A stretch of DNA of 64,000 nucleotides. Source: Carya illinoinensis (Eukaryota > Streptophyta > Magnoliopsida > Fagales > Juglandaceae). Below, piece by piece: positions 35,901 through 46,600 of this stretch; position 1 is the stretch's first letter, and every line of letters starts with the position of its first letter. The notes under the pieces are model-generated. The model was not told where the DNA came from. It saw nothing but the letters and a program-made list of their open reading frames with translations, and did not search any database. The stretch is taken from positions 16,787,501 through 16,851,500 of the forward strand of contig NC_056754.1 in NCBI RefSeq assembly GCF_018687715.1, given 5' to 3'. Position numbers and translations under genes: made by a program.

Positions 35901-38014
35901 ATTATGACATCCCGTTTTTACGTGTATTTTCACTGAAGGAGTATTTTAATTTAATTAAAATATTAGTTCTTTTATTTTAAATTATTGTATTTATTTGGAT
36001 TTAGTTAGTTGTGATATTTGTTTTGTGGAGCTTTCTTTATTTTATTTATTGTTTTGAATTTAAATTGCTGTGTTATTTAATTTAGTTTGTTTTTGGATTT
36101 AAAATTTAGTTTTTAGTTTTACTAGTTGTTTATTATATTTTAGTTTGACGTGGTGTTTAAATTAATTTAGTCGTTTTATAGTTTTTAAAATTTGTTTTCG
36201 TTGGATCAGTTTTTGGATTCTAGAGGTGAGAATTGGACTTCATTTCTTTTCCCCATCTTTTCTTTTTCTTTTCCCTTTTTCTTTTTCTCTTCTTTTTCTT
36301 TTTCTTTTCCTTCTTTTCCTTTTTCTTCTTTTTTTCCTTCTTCTTTCCGTTCTTCTCTCCCGTGCGCGACGTGCTCTCTCTCTCTCTCCTCACTGTCGCC
36401 ATCCAGCTTCTCCGCCCAGAACCTCTGCTTACCAGCAAAGTGGCCGACACCACCCACCCAATTCCCTTCCCCTCCGGCCGGCGCACCTCCCCACCAAATT
36501 CACCTCCATTCAAGCCGCCGTTTGCCGCCGAGAGCCCCTCCAAGCAGCACGATTTTTGTACATTTTTTCTGTCGTCGTTCTACCTCTGGCCACCATCTCT
36601 TCACCATTTCATCACCTACCTCTTGTCGTCCTAAACCACCCATTTCGAGCCCCGATCCGTTGTCGGAGCAGCTCCCACGAGCTCGACTCCGTTTTGTCAT
36701 TTTTTTTCACTTCCACCGCCATTTCCACCGCCACCCAAGGCAAAAACTCACTTCCATTAGCTTCATAAATATCTCTAGGCCATTCCCTATCAATTTCAAG
36801 TCTTGGTTTGTCCCCGTTTGAAAGTGGGTATTTTACAACCCACGGCCACAGTATATTTTACACTGTTACGTTGCTTTTTCTCTGCCATTTGTAGCTCCTT
36901 GATCCTTAAAAAATTATCATATAACGCTATAAGTATTTTCTAAACTTGCTTTAAGATTTAAATGTATTTTTGCTTCAACAAATAATTGTGACTGGTTGGT
37001 TATTCCGAATTGAGTCCGAGGAGTCGGGGGTCGGATGGATTTGAGGATGGAGCTATTTATATTTGGTTGATATTGATATTTTTTGGAGATTTTGTGCCTT
37101 GATGTTTACATTGTATAGTGCATGGATGTTCATGTTTAAAAGGGGAAAACTAGGTTTTCGTGTAGTTACATGCATGTATATGTGTTTGTAAAATGAAAAC
37201 TGGGCTTGTAAGCGAGAAATGATTTATGGTATATGTGAACGATTGAATTGACTGGTTTGAGTCAGAAGCACGTGAAGGGATGGTGGTAAGCAGGGACGGT
37301 GGTAGAATCCCGCCTGTGGTTCCCGCCTATGGTGCACGTGGCGTAGGGATGATAGTAAGCAGGGACGGTGGTAGAATCTCGCCTACGGTGCATGCGTAGG
37401 GACCGTGGTAAGCAGGGATGGTGGTAGAGTCCTGCCTGCGATTCCCACCTACAATGCTCTGATGGTTTGATTTTTGGGCCATTATCGGGGATAATGGTGA
37501 ATTTATGTTTAAAGGGAATGTTTTGGGCCAAAATAGGATTTTTGGCGTGCGTGAAAAAATGTGGATTTATGGGATATGTGCATTAGCATTCTTTCATGCA
37601 TATTGTTGAGTTTAATATGTTTTTATCTTGTGGCGTTTGGATCTTTACTTACTTGCGACACCATTTTGGTACCGTAGATTTTGATGCAGATGTCGAGAAG
37701 GAGGAGGAGGCTGAGCCAGAGGAGGCGGCTTCGCCAGAGTATTGATTTGAAGTTTTATGCCTTATAGTTTGGTTTTGAAACGATATTTGAGACTTGTAAT
37801 ATTTTATTATGTATGTTTTAATCAGGTTTGTATTAAATAAAGAAAAATTCTGGTACTTAGTTATAAGACTTTTATTATCCACTGCGTGTTTTGATTGCAA
37901 AATTGTTATATGTACACATACTTGGCACTTGGCGATAGGGTGGTGACCCGTGTTGTCATCATCCCGACGTCTCAATCTCCACGTGTCCGTACGTGAGATT
38001 TGGGGGCGTCACAA
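35901..38014 (+). repeat. Solo LTR of an older Tekay-related element inside the hAT
   Basis: It starts near TATGACATCCCG and ends GGGGGCGTCACAA, resembling the ends of the LTRs at 23704 and 58484. It also shares the pyrimidine tract, GC-rich block, hairpin and acidic frame. It is flanked by TAATG at 35896-35900 and 38015-38019, a 5-bp duplication. Without it, the hAT frame rejoins as DIN then VRGQGYDNG, as the family expects. No internal sequence remains, so it arose by LTR-LTR recombination. Confidence 0.88.
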
Positions 38015-39300
38015 TAATGTTCGAGGACAAGGTTATGACAATGGATCTAATATGAAAGGCAAAGAGTAAGGGGTGTAAAGAAGATTGCTTGATATAAACC
38101 CCAATGCATTTTACACATTATGTGGTTGTCGTAATCTTAATCTTGTTATATGTGAGATGGCTAATTCTTGTCCTAAAGCTATTTCATTTTTTGGAATAGT
38201 CGAAAGTATTTATTATTTGTTTTCTTCATCAACAAAGCAATGGAAAAGTTTACAAGATAATGTGTCGATTCTAACTCTTAAGCCACTCTCACAAACAAGT
38301 TGGGAAAGTTGAATTGAAAGCATCAAAGCAATAAAATTTCAAATTCCATAAATAAGAGAAGCTTTATTGCAACTAGCAAAAATGACTGAAGATCTTAAAA
38401 CAAAAAGCGAAGCTAATTGTCTAGTAGCATATAAAATTGAGAACTTTGAATTCATATTAGGCATGATCATCTAGTATGATATATTATTTGACGTCAATAC
38501 TGTAAGTAAAAGTATGCAATCAAAAGATATGTATATAGATGTTGCCATTGATCAGTTGAAATGTCTTATTTCTTATTTTCAAGATTATAGAGAAAATGAA
38601 TTTAAATCTGGTATGATTTCATTGAAAGAGATTGCAATTAATATGGAAATAGAACCTGTATTTAGAGAAAAGTGAATAATTTATAGAAAAAAAAAATAGT
38701 TTGATGATAATGTCAATAAAGAAACGACACAATCCGCTTAAGAATCTTTTAGAATTACTTATTTCTTATTTATAGTAGATCAAGCAATTTCTTCAATTCA
38801 AAATAGGTTTGAACAATTTCAAATATATGAAATTATTTTTGGTTTTTTATTTAATTTCAAAAAAATGAAATCACTCGACAATGGTAGTTTGCAAAAAAAA
38901 TAAAAAAAATTGTGTTAGTCTTGAAAGCTTTTTGAAATATGATATTGATGGTTTAGATTTATTTTTTGAACTAAAAGTTTTAGAAGAAATTTTACCAATA
39001 GAAGAAAGCACTCTGATTGATATATTAAATTATATAAAAAGACTTGATTCTTTTTCAAATGCATGTATTGCTTATAGAGTCTTATTGACAGTATCTATAA
39101 CTGTTACTTCTGTAGAAAGAAGTTTTTCAAAATTAAAATTGATAAAATCTTATCTAAATCAATAATGTCTTAGGAAAGATTAAATGGACTAGCCATATTA
39201 TCAATTGGGAAGGAGATATTAGAAGAACTTGAATATAAAAATTTAATTAGCAATTTTGCATCTCAAAAAACAAGAAGAATAATTTTTAAATAAAAATATA
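38015..39300 (+). pseudogene. hAT transposase, C-terminal part with dimerisation domain
   Basis: It continues the transposase after the solo LTR: VRGQGYDNGSNMKGK, a stop, then DINPNAFYTLCGCRNLNLVI (38085-38312). The region 38313-38880 has many stops. The frame 38881-39165 ends with LTVSITVTSVERSFSKLKLIKSYLNQ, with its core recognisable as the hAT C-terminal dimerisation domain. A stop and RLNGL-like remnants follow. Non-functional. Confidence 0.85.
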
Positions 39301-39398
39301 ATTAGATATAACCTAATTTAGTTTGATACAAGAAAAAGGCTCCATTTTAACTTCTCGTCTTAGGCCTCAAAATCTATTGAGCCAGCCCTGTTGGTAAT

Positions 39399-41251
39399 CT
39401 CTTGTCCCCATCTAATACGGAAAATGGATGTTAACCCATAGTATTTTCAAGACACTTCTACACTTGGAAGTTGGACGCTATATTAGAACCACGTTACATA
39501 CTATCAAGGCAAGCATGGAAAGTATTATGCCAGGTGTGAGATGATAACCAAAAAAAAAAAAAAAGAAAGCCTAGGATTAATTTGCTAAAGGTCATGTCCA
39601 AAGAGGTTGCAACATCAAAATTTAAACTTTAGAACTTTTCAAAAGATAGATCAATTTGTTTCAACATTGATAAAGGAAGAATAAGAATGTAAAACTAGGG
39701 GAAACAAAAATACAAAAAGCAAGTAAAAAAACACTCCATAAAGCATGAAGACATGGTTGTCATCTCTAACATATAGACATTAAACTACGTCTCATATAAA
39801 ATGATATACAACAGCCGGATTAGTTTAAATTGGAACGTTACTCTACCTTCTTGGCAATGCAAATAGCTAGGTAGGAGTGTGCATGATTTTTCCAATACCC
39901 AGGTATATTTTAATGGGTATATTTCTGGCATGCGTAAACAAATGTGAATATAGAATAAAATAAAAAATCTTAGTTCATTAGTACAAATTGAATGGAATTA
40001 ATTTAAATTGCAATAGAGCAAATGGGATCCGGTCAGACATATGAGCTTGTAAACATTATTAAATTGGTTCCCTCACTAACAGATAACATAGTTCAAATGT
40101 CATTGGTATCAGCTGAGTGAGCAACACTCACACAAACCTATTTATAGGGATTTCAAGTTAGTGAACATATATAGTCGAATCTATCATTCAAAAATTACCT
40201 CTTGGCTGTATAAAACTTGTAGAATATTACAAAGATATAGAAGCTACAACTTTATCAATGTGCATGGTGGAGTGAAGCATTGGAGTATCAGTTTTTTCAT
40301 TAAGGGAAGCAACATGTGAAATTATAGTGAGTGAAAAACTTAGTCGTATGAAGTTTAAGAATACATGTACATAAAAGATTTTACATTTGGTGCTAGGTTC
40401 TGGTTGTCATCAAGCATTTAAACCCTAATTCACAAAAGAGTCCTAAAAGCTTTAAAGTCTACCATGTCCCCTAAATTTATTGCCTGTAGAGATCTCATAC
40501 ATATATAAAATGTGACCTAAAATTTTAATTTGCATTAGACATAACAGCATAAATACCTAGCCTTATCCCTGCAACTACATTACATATCTAAAATTGAGAC
40601 AAACTATGAAATATAGCAATGGAAGATAAGGAATGGAATCGTTAATTTTTACCTTGTTGCACAATCAGTCAATGGATATGGGGATTGGAGGATTGAGCAG
40701 TGACAGCGGGAGATAGATTATCCTGACACTACTGCGAATCGACCAACGAATCGAAGATGATTCAACGGGTGCTGGTTCAAAACAAGATCATGGCAGCCAT
40801 GATTGTCGTGCAATCCATAGATATATACATAGGAGTCTTAGCTAACTAACTCATATGGGTTTTGCCCAAAATGGCAGTATACCAACTAATCGGAGCTTGA
40901 CTGATGAGAAGGGAGGGGAAAAGTCTAGAGGGAAGCATGTGACAAGCATTTTATATAAACCAACTATAACAGCAACTTCTACTTGCCACAAAAAGATGTA
41001 GACGTCTTAATAATGGGAATCACAGTAGCGGCAACTGTATGTTGTCAGAAAAAATACAAAACATGCCAAAAAAAATTTGTAATGTCAAAATTTAGTGCGG
41101 CAACGTTATGTTGCCGACATTGAATAGTTTTATTGACAAGTTCATGTCCTGTTTGTGGAGACTTCTAACATTGTGAATAAAAGCGTCTATTTGCAGCAAG
41201 TTATTATTCGTCAGAAAAAAACGGTAGCAAAAGGCCCAATATGTTGTAGTG
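39399..41251. other. CACTA 5' terminal region
   Basis: It runs from the hAT target site to the CACTA terminus. No protein motif. Near the end are subterminal motifs GCGGCAACTGTATGTTG (41031) and GCGGCAACGTTATGTTGC (41098), which resemble CACTA subterminal transposase-binding repeats. The terminal CACTACAACA (minus strand) ends at 41251. Confidence 0.7.
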
Positions 41252-41253
41252 GA

Positions 41254-41377
41254 TCTAGTTGCACTTGTCTTGGACGCCCATCGCCTCACCACCCGAGCCA
41301 TGCATACAACGCTCCTAGCCTCAGCATGCCTAGTCCTCCTAGTGGCATTACGAATGGCTCATCTTATATCTCCATTA
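41254..41377 (-). repeat. 5' LTR of the chromovirus, outer part
   Basis: It matches the last 125 bp of the 3' LTR (8983-9107), with scattered substitutions and a small internal indel. It begins 3 bp after the CACTA terminus and ends at the expected LTR edge, followed by AAGTG. It is therefore the displaced outer piece of the LTR at 11648-11940, about 29 kb away. Confidence 0.78.
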
Positions 41378-41799
41378 AAGTGTCATGTGACCTCCACGCA
41401 CCTCCATAGTCACAAACAGTCGTCTGCTGATGATTTGACCCATCTATCGCTTACTATTTTCCTACATTCTCGCTTTTCCTAACCAAGAAATGAGAGCAAG
41501 GGATAATGAAAGTCTCCTTCAACCAATCCAAATAAGCAAAATGCAGCACATGACAATCCATTGCGACTTCCAATCATAGTATTACAGTCAGACCAAAATC
41601 GCTTCAGGTGGCTCTCATCTATCGGAAATGGGTGGGAGTCAAGTCATTGGCTCTAGATCTTTTTTTCTTTCTTGTGTTATACTAACTAGTTTGGGATGAT
41701 TGTTGGGACTTCCCACCCTATTGACTCTTGTATCTTATCATGCTTAGGAAAAAAGTTCCTCCATCTTTAGCATCAGAATAGAAGCTTAGAAATCAGTCT
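41378..41799. other. Flanking DNA right of the chromovirus
   Basis: No coding or repeat signal recognised. It should be continuous in the pre-insertion genome with sequence ending at 8410. Confidence 0.4.
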
Positions 41800-42829
41800 A
41801 GGAGAAGGTCTGGAGACTAAATATTCCAAGATCAACAAAATAGTTATTGTGGAGGGCATTAACAATTATTCTTCCTACAAAGTAGATTTTATTCCAGAAG
41901 AAGATTATGAAAGATGATTTATGTCCAATCTGTTGTAGGGATGTCGAAACAATTCAGAATGTATTATGGTCTTGTCCTTTTGCCTCTAATGTATGGGCAG
42001 AAATACAAAGTCTAGTTCATAAATGGAGTTGCATAGATGAAGAGTTTAGTCAGTTATGGGAAATGATGTAGCAATATTTTTAGATGGAGAAACTAGAAGA
42101 GCTAGCAGTCATTTTTAAAGGTGGACTAGGAGAAATAAACTCATTTTTCTAGGATAGATTTGATAGCCCTAACAAAGTACTAAATACTGCTATTTCAAGC
42201 CTTGCAAAATTTTAAGAAGCTAATAGGCTGAATGAAGAAGTTAAGGAGCATAAAAGAGATAGTAGAAAAGAAACCAAATGGATAAGACCAAAAGAAGGAT
42301 TTACAAAACTTAATTTTGATGTGGCATTAGATGTTGTAAATCAGAAATTGGGAATTGGTTTAATAGCAAGGAATTGTAGGGGAGAGATTCTTTCCTCATT
42401 ATGCTTTGGTAAGTCATTTAGTGGGATATATGCTCTTGTTGAATGCTGTGCTTTATGTAGGGCTGTTAACCTATGTAGAGACCTTAATATTAAAGATTTC
42501 ATATTCGAGGGAGATGCAAAAAATGTGATGCAAGCTATTACTGATTGCAAGCAGGAATGGTCATGGTCAGGTGAGCTATTGGAAGATATCAAGCATTTCT
42601 TTTCATTGAGATTAGACTGGCAAGCCTTGTTCACATATAAGGAAGGAAACAGTACAGCTCATACTCTATCAAGGAAGGCATTACAGATGGATGGAGAGAA
42701 AATATGGATGGAAGAGAGACCAAATGTTATTTATTATGTTGTAATGAAAGATATGGCATGTAATTGACTCTTTTTATTACAAGTGAATGAGAATGAGTAT
42801 GGTTTTCTCAACCAAAAAAAAAAAAAAAA
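41800..42829 (+). mobile_element. 5'-truncated LINE 3' end
   Basis: WKLNIPRST lies near 41815. A zf-RVT motif (CPICCRDVETIQNVLWSCPF) follows near 41925-41985. A 148-residue open RNase H frame (42321-42767) contains GIGLIARNCRGEILS and FEGDAKNVMQAI. An uninterrupted A16 run at 42814-42829 fits the poly-A tail. The order is that of plant L1-type LINE ORF2 C-termini. Stops and shifts upstream of 42321 show decay. Target duplications were not found. Confidence 0.82.
42321..42767 (+). pseudogene. LINE-encoded RNase H domain (RVT_3 type)
   Basis: The open frame has GIGLIARNCRGEI, ALCRAVNLCRDL and NSTAHTLSRKALQ, the pattern of the RNase H domain at the C-terminus of plant LINE ORF2. It would degrade RNA in the RNA-DNA hybrid. 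It looks like a small free-standing gene. The zf-RVT remnant just upstream and the A-tract downstream show it is the tail of a retrotransposon. Part of a decayed element. Confidence 0.8.
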
Positions 42830-43094
42830 GAATAGCAAGGTGAGGCTTCCAATCCAAATGGGTAAATAAGTCACAAATAAAGATCTTCACGAATATTGTG
42901 GATATAACTTAGAGCTGTATAGTAGGGTAAAAAGCCAAAGTTTTATCCCTAGGCAAGCAGAACAACACTTATACAAATGGTGGCAATGACTCTCCCCTCC
43001 TACCATGTAGCTATATTCATGCTTCCAAAGTCTATTTGCATAACCCTAGATTTTATGTTAAAGAAGGACTTTTGGTGAGGTTTCACAAAGAAGA

Positions 43095-43270
43095 ATGGAG
43101 AATTGAGGTTTGGACATAAAAGGAGAATGGATAATGTGAGTAGAGCCCATATTACAAAATTGGGATGGAAACTACTTAATCAACTTGATATGTAGGTGAA
43201 GGTCATGAAGCAAAAGTACTTAGAGAGGAACTTAAATGGAAGTATGGTAAGGTCCTTGGATTTCAAGCAC
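43095..43270 (+). pseudogene. LINE reverse transcriptase fragment
   Basis: A frame reading SRAHITKLGWKLLNQLDM, a stop, then KVMKQKYLERN resembles the post-RT segment of plant LINEs (NKAHISKLGWKLL..). It is short and isolated between the LINE tail and the copia LTR. Low-confidence fragment. Confidence 0.5.
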
Positions 43271-43699
43271 AATTAATTTTTAACCGATACCCATCCTCAT
43301 GAGACCAGATTCAAGACCAGAACCAAAAAAGAAAGTCCTAGACGGTGGAATGAAGCAAAGATTACACATATATTTGAGAACCAGATAGTGGAGTCAATCC
43401 TAAAGATCACGTGTCCCTTAGGCCGTAGGAGCTAGCTGATGAGCTAATGTGGATCCCTAGTATAAAAGTAGATTTCTCCATAATATCATCATACCATTTT
43501 GGATCGGAATCTGAGACTATCAAAATTGCAAATATCATTTATCTAAGAAGTATTTTTTAACTCGATTACATACTCTACTTAATTCCCTCTTTGATAGTTT
43601 AGTGACTTCCATCAATGTGATATGATTTCTATGTAAGAGTTTTCTTTAAATTCTATGTCCTACACACCTATCTTAATAGAGTTTGGAATAATTCAAAAC

Positions 43700-44053
43700 T
43701 TATCGGTTAATAGATGAGTAATAATAGAATAAGAAAATTCCTAAGAGATAATATTAAACTCTGTACCTCTAATTGTAATCAAACACAAAATCTGAAATTT
43801 TTTGGTGGTCAGAAATCTATAAATAGGACTGAGAGGTTCAAGAGTTCTCACCTACAACATCATTATGCCTATGTTCATCGGAAGACACTCGGAAGTAAAG
43901 TTATTAGGGTGATTCTTCCCTCATAGTTAGGTCAAATTCTCTATCAAATAGATGGAGAAAGATACACATTTAATTATCATTTTTTTTTATTATTGTAGAT
44001 CATAGAAAATCAAAAATCCAATTATTAATGTTCATGTTAAAATATTTAACATG
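43700..44053 (+). repeat. Decayed 5' LTR of copia element 1 (left edge uncertain)
   Basis: It has a TATA-like TATAAATA at 43818-43825 and ends near TTAACATG just before a primer-binding-site-like sequence. The left edge could lie further left, as no second LTR is available to compare. Confidence 0.45.
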
Positions 44054-44069
44054 TGATACCAGAGTCAGG
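44054..44069 (+). other. Primer-binding-site-like sequence of copia element 1
   Basis: TGATACCAGAGTCAGG resembles the tRNA-iMet-type TGGTATCAGAGCCAGG of plant copia elements, with changes from decay. Confidence 0.5.
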
Positions 44070-46600
44070 TTGTAGATTTTTTATGATCTCCATAAAATAT
44101 ACAGTGAATAAATATTTGGTTTCATATGAACTTTCGCGTTTGTGATTTCATTAGGCTATGAAAGAAAAAAAGAATAAAAGATTTGTCGTACTGTGCATCA
44201 ACTTTTACTTTTGGTTTTACTTCATGCTTTCCTCTGTGTATTGTTTACATTGATTGCATGTTGAGGAACCATGAGTCGTCAACTGCTGTGTTATATGTGT
44301 TGCGATGGGAAAGAAGTTGAGGAACCTGTGAGTTGCTATGTATGGTGTAGTTGTTGGTTGTGGGGCAGAGCGCCGTGTGTGGTGACTGGTGGCTCAACAT
44401 GACGCTAGCATAAGGGGGCTAAGGAGCCCAATCACCGAAAACATAATGCTGCCATAAATTGGTTGAGAAGCCCAAAGCCCCTGCTTGTTTAAGGTCCCAT
44501 TGGCTGAGGGGAGGATCAACGCCATGAGGAGGCTAAGAGCCTCCTCGCCAGCATCATTGTAGAGGTGGCAGAGGGCTCTAAAGCCCACTGATGCGGTTCC
44601 ATTGTATGAACAAAAAAAAAAAAAAATGATGAGAGTAGGTGATTTGGGGTCGGCAGTGGAAGGAGGACATCATCGTCTCATCAGCAGTGATGCCAGTAGC
44701 TGCAGCTAAAGGCTGTGGTAGCTGAAGCTTGAAAGGAGGTGTGGCACTGCTCAATTCTAAAATTTGAGGAAGGAGAAAATGAGAAGTTTAGTTAGTAAAC
44801 ATGTAAATGGTTAGGGCTTGGGCCATGAACTTTGCCCAGTTCAAAAGAGTTTGCCTATATCTGCTGTATGCGAAGTACTTGGGCTGTGGGTCGGGCCATG
44901 GGCTCTAGCCCATCCCAAGAGAAAGGAAAGAAAGCCAACAAACTAAAGGGCTTAAAATAGTGGGTTGTGCAGTGGACTCTAGTCCAACTCGAGAGCTATA
45001 ATGATGTGGCCAACCAGATATAAATGAGCCAGCCCATCACATTCAGACCCTACCTCTGTATGTTTTGAATCGGGTTTTCAGACCAGGTCACTGAATCGGT
45101 TTGAGTCTGGCCAGTTAGAATATAAAAAATATTATATTATTATTTTAATATTATTTATTTTTTTAAAAAAATTCTTGAAATTTTATTTTCTTTTATATGC
45201 ATGTTCTTACTCTTAAATACATGTATGAATTGTTTGATATTTATTTATTTGGCTATTATTTAAACTATTGTTGTATACATGTATTAAATCTTATATACAT
45301 GTTATTATTATGTACATGTATAAAAATTTTATTAAATTTATATGCATGTTATTGTTGTTAAATACATGTATTAAATTTTATTAAATGTCATATGAATGCT
45401 ATTATTAAATATATGCATTAAATCTTATGTACATATTATTATTAAATACATGTATGAATTGTTTATTTTGGCTCTTATTATCATGCCATATATATTTGTT
45501 TATTCAATATGGGGCAAATGATTTACATCAAAATTAAACAAAAGATTGGTTGCCCAAAGGTACAAGATTTTCTTAAATTTTGGTAAAAAAATCTTTAAAT
45601 TCTATAGTAAGGTGGATATGATGGAGTAAACAATTTTGTATATCAAATCTACTTCCAAAAGAGGGTCTTGATGGCACTACCAGTTCATCCATCAAATTAA
45701 GGTTAGAGTGAAGACTTTATGTGTCAAGATTTACTCCCAAAGAAGGGTTTTGATGATACTACTAGTTCATCCATTAAAGAAATTGGACGGAATAATTTGT
45801 ATGTCAGAGTTTACTCCCAAAAGAGAATTCTAATGATACAACTAGTTCATCTACATAATTTAAAATTGGAGGGACTACTTTATATGTCAGAGTTTACTCT
45901 CAAAGAAGAATTCTGATGATACAGCTAGTTCATCTACATAATTTAATATTGAAGGAAACACTTTGTGTGTTGGGGTTGATCATTCCCAAAGGAGGGACCT
46001 TGATGATACTATTAGTTTATTCATGATAGTTTAAATTCTTGATAATGCATGGTTTAAATTCTGAACTTAAAACTGGAGGAAACATTTTGTGCGTTGGGAT
46101 TCCCTCCCAAAGGAGGGATCTCGATGACACTATTAGTTAATCCATAATGATTTAAATTCTATTATTGTTTATGCGTGTCAAACTCAAAGCATTAAAGTGA
46201 TCAAAATGCTTTTCTTGCAGTAAGTATAAGAATATTGTTACAACTTTCATGTATAGAATTGACTCTAATGTAGAAAAACATGAGCATGTCAAATTTATAC
46301 TAAGAGTTTTAGACCCTGATTTATCCATTTTAATTTTAACATCAATTATTATTGAAAATAGTAATAAAGGTCATAAAAGTACAATATTTAAAAAGATTGA
46401 ATTAATTACTACATATTAAACTATATGAATTTTTAGTTTTGTACATAATGGTTTACTTTAAAGGCATTATTTTCATTAAAGTAATGAGATATGAACAAGT
46501 TGGTAGTATGGTTGTTAGCTAGATACAAATTCATTTTGCTAATTTGTACATTTTGGAAAAGCAATGAAATGATTGAAATGAAAATATAAGAATTGTGTCA
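44070..46600. other. Internal region of copia element 1, repetitive and non-coding
   Basis: No clear gag or integrase survives. 45200-45480 is a degenerate AT-rich array around ATACATGTAT and TTATATACATGTTATTATT. 45625-46160 is a separate array, listed on its own. Confidence 0.5.
45625..46160 (+). repeat. Tandem array, about 6 units of about 90-100 bp
   Basis: Units share GTTTACTCCCAAA, GATGATACTACTAGTTCATC, AATTTA and TTGTGTGT or variants in the same order. Divergence between units is high. Confidence 0.75.

Larger units (their letters stand above)
33620..39390 (+). mobile_element. hAT transposon with exact 8-bp target duplication
   Basis: Ends are CAGGGTCAGTTGATCC at 33620 and its inverted partner (CAGGGCTGGCTCAAT on the minus strand) at 39390. 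Both flanks are TTGGTAAT (33612-33619 and 39391-39398), the 8-bp duplication expected for hAT. It carries a decayed ZMYM1-like transposase on the plus strand, split by a solo LTR. It lies in CACTA sequence 156 bp right of the Tekay insertion. Confidence 0.9.
11941..41251 (-). mobile_element. CACTA (En/Spm) transposon, host to nested Tekay and hAT insertions
   Basis: The right end at 41251 reads on the minus strand CACTACAACATATTGGGC, the defining CACTA terminus, followed by subterminal GTTGCCG-type motifs. Minus-strand remnants of both usual genes follow: a TNP2 transposase (17825-21439) and a Transposase_24-type second gene (13190-14900). The CACTA sequence resumes at 33464-33619 and 39399-41251 around the Tekay and hAT insertions. 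The left terminus is not visible. It seems to have been lost in a deletion that also removed about 246 bp of the host LTR. Without nested insertions the body is about 13.8 kb. Confidence 0.72.
8411..41377 (-). mobile_element. Ty3/gypsy chromovirus, internally deleted, split by a nested CACTA
   Basis: The 3' LTR (8411-9107) and internal remnants lie left of the CACTA. The 5' LTR is in two pieces, 11648-11940 and 41254-41377. The outer edges carry near-identical 5-bp flanks: GAGTG at 8406-8410 and AAGTG at 41378-41382, one mismatch from a target-site duplication. Without the nested CACTA the element is only about 3.6 kb. It lacks reverse transcriptase, RNase H and most of the integrase core, so it could only have moved with help in trans or decayed after insertion. 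Confidence 0.75.

Noticed and set aside
42321..42767. A free-standing host RNase H gene
   Set aside because: The zf-RVT remnant upstream and the A16 tract downstream show it is the end of a LINE.
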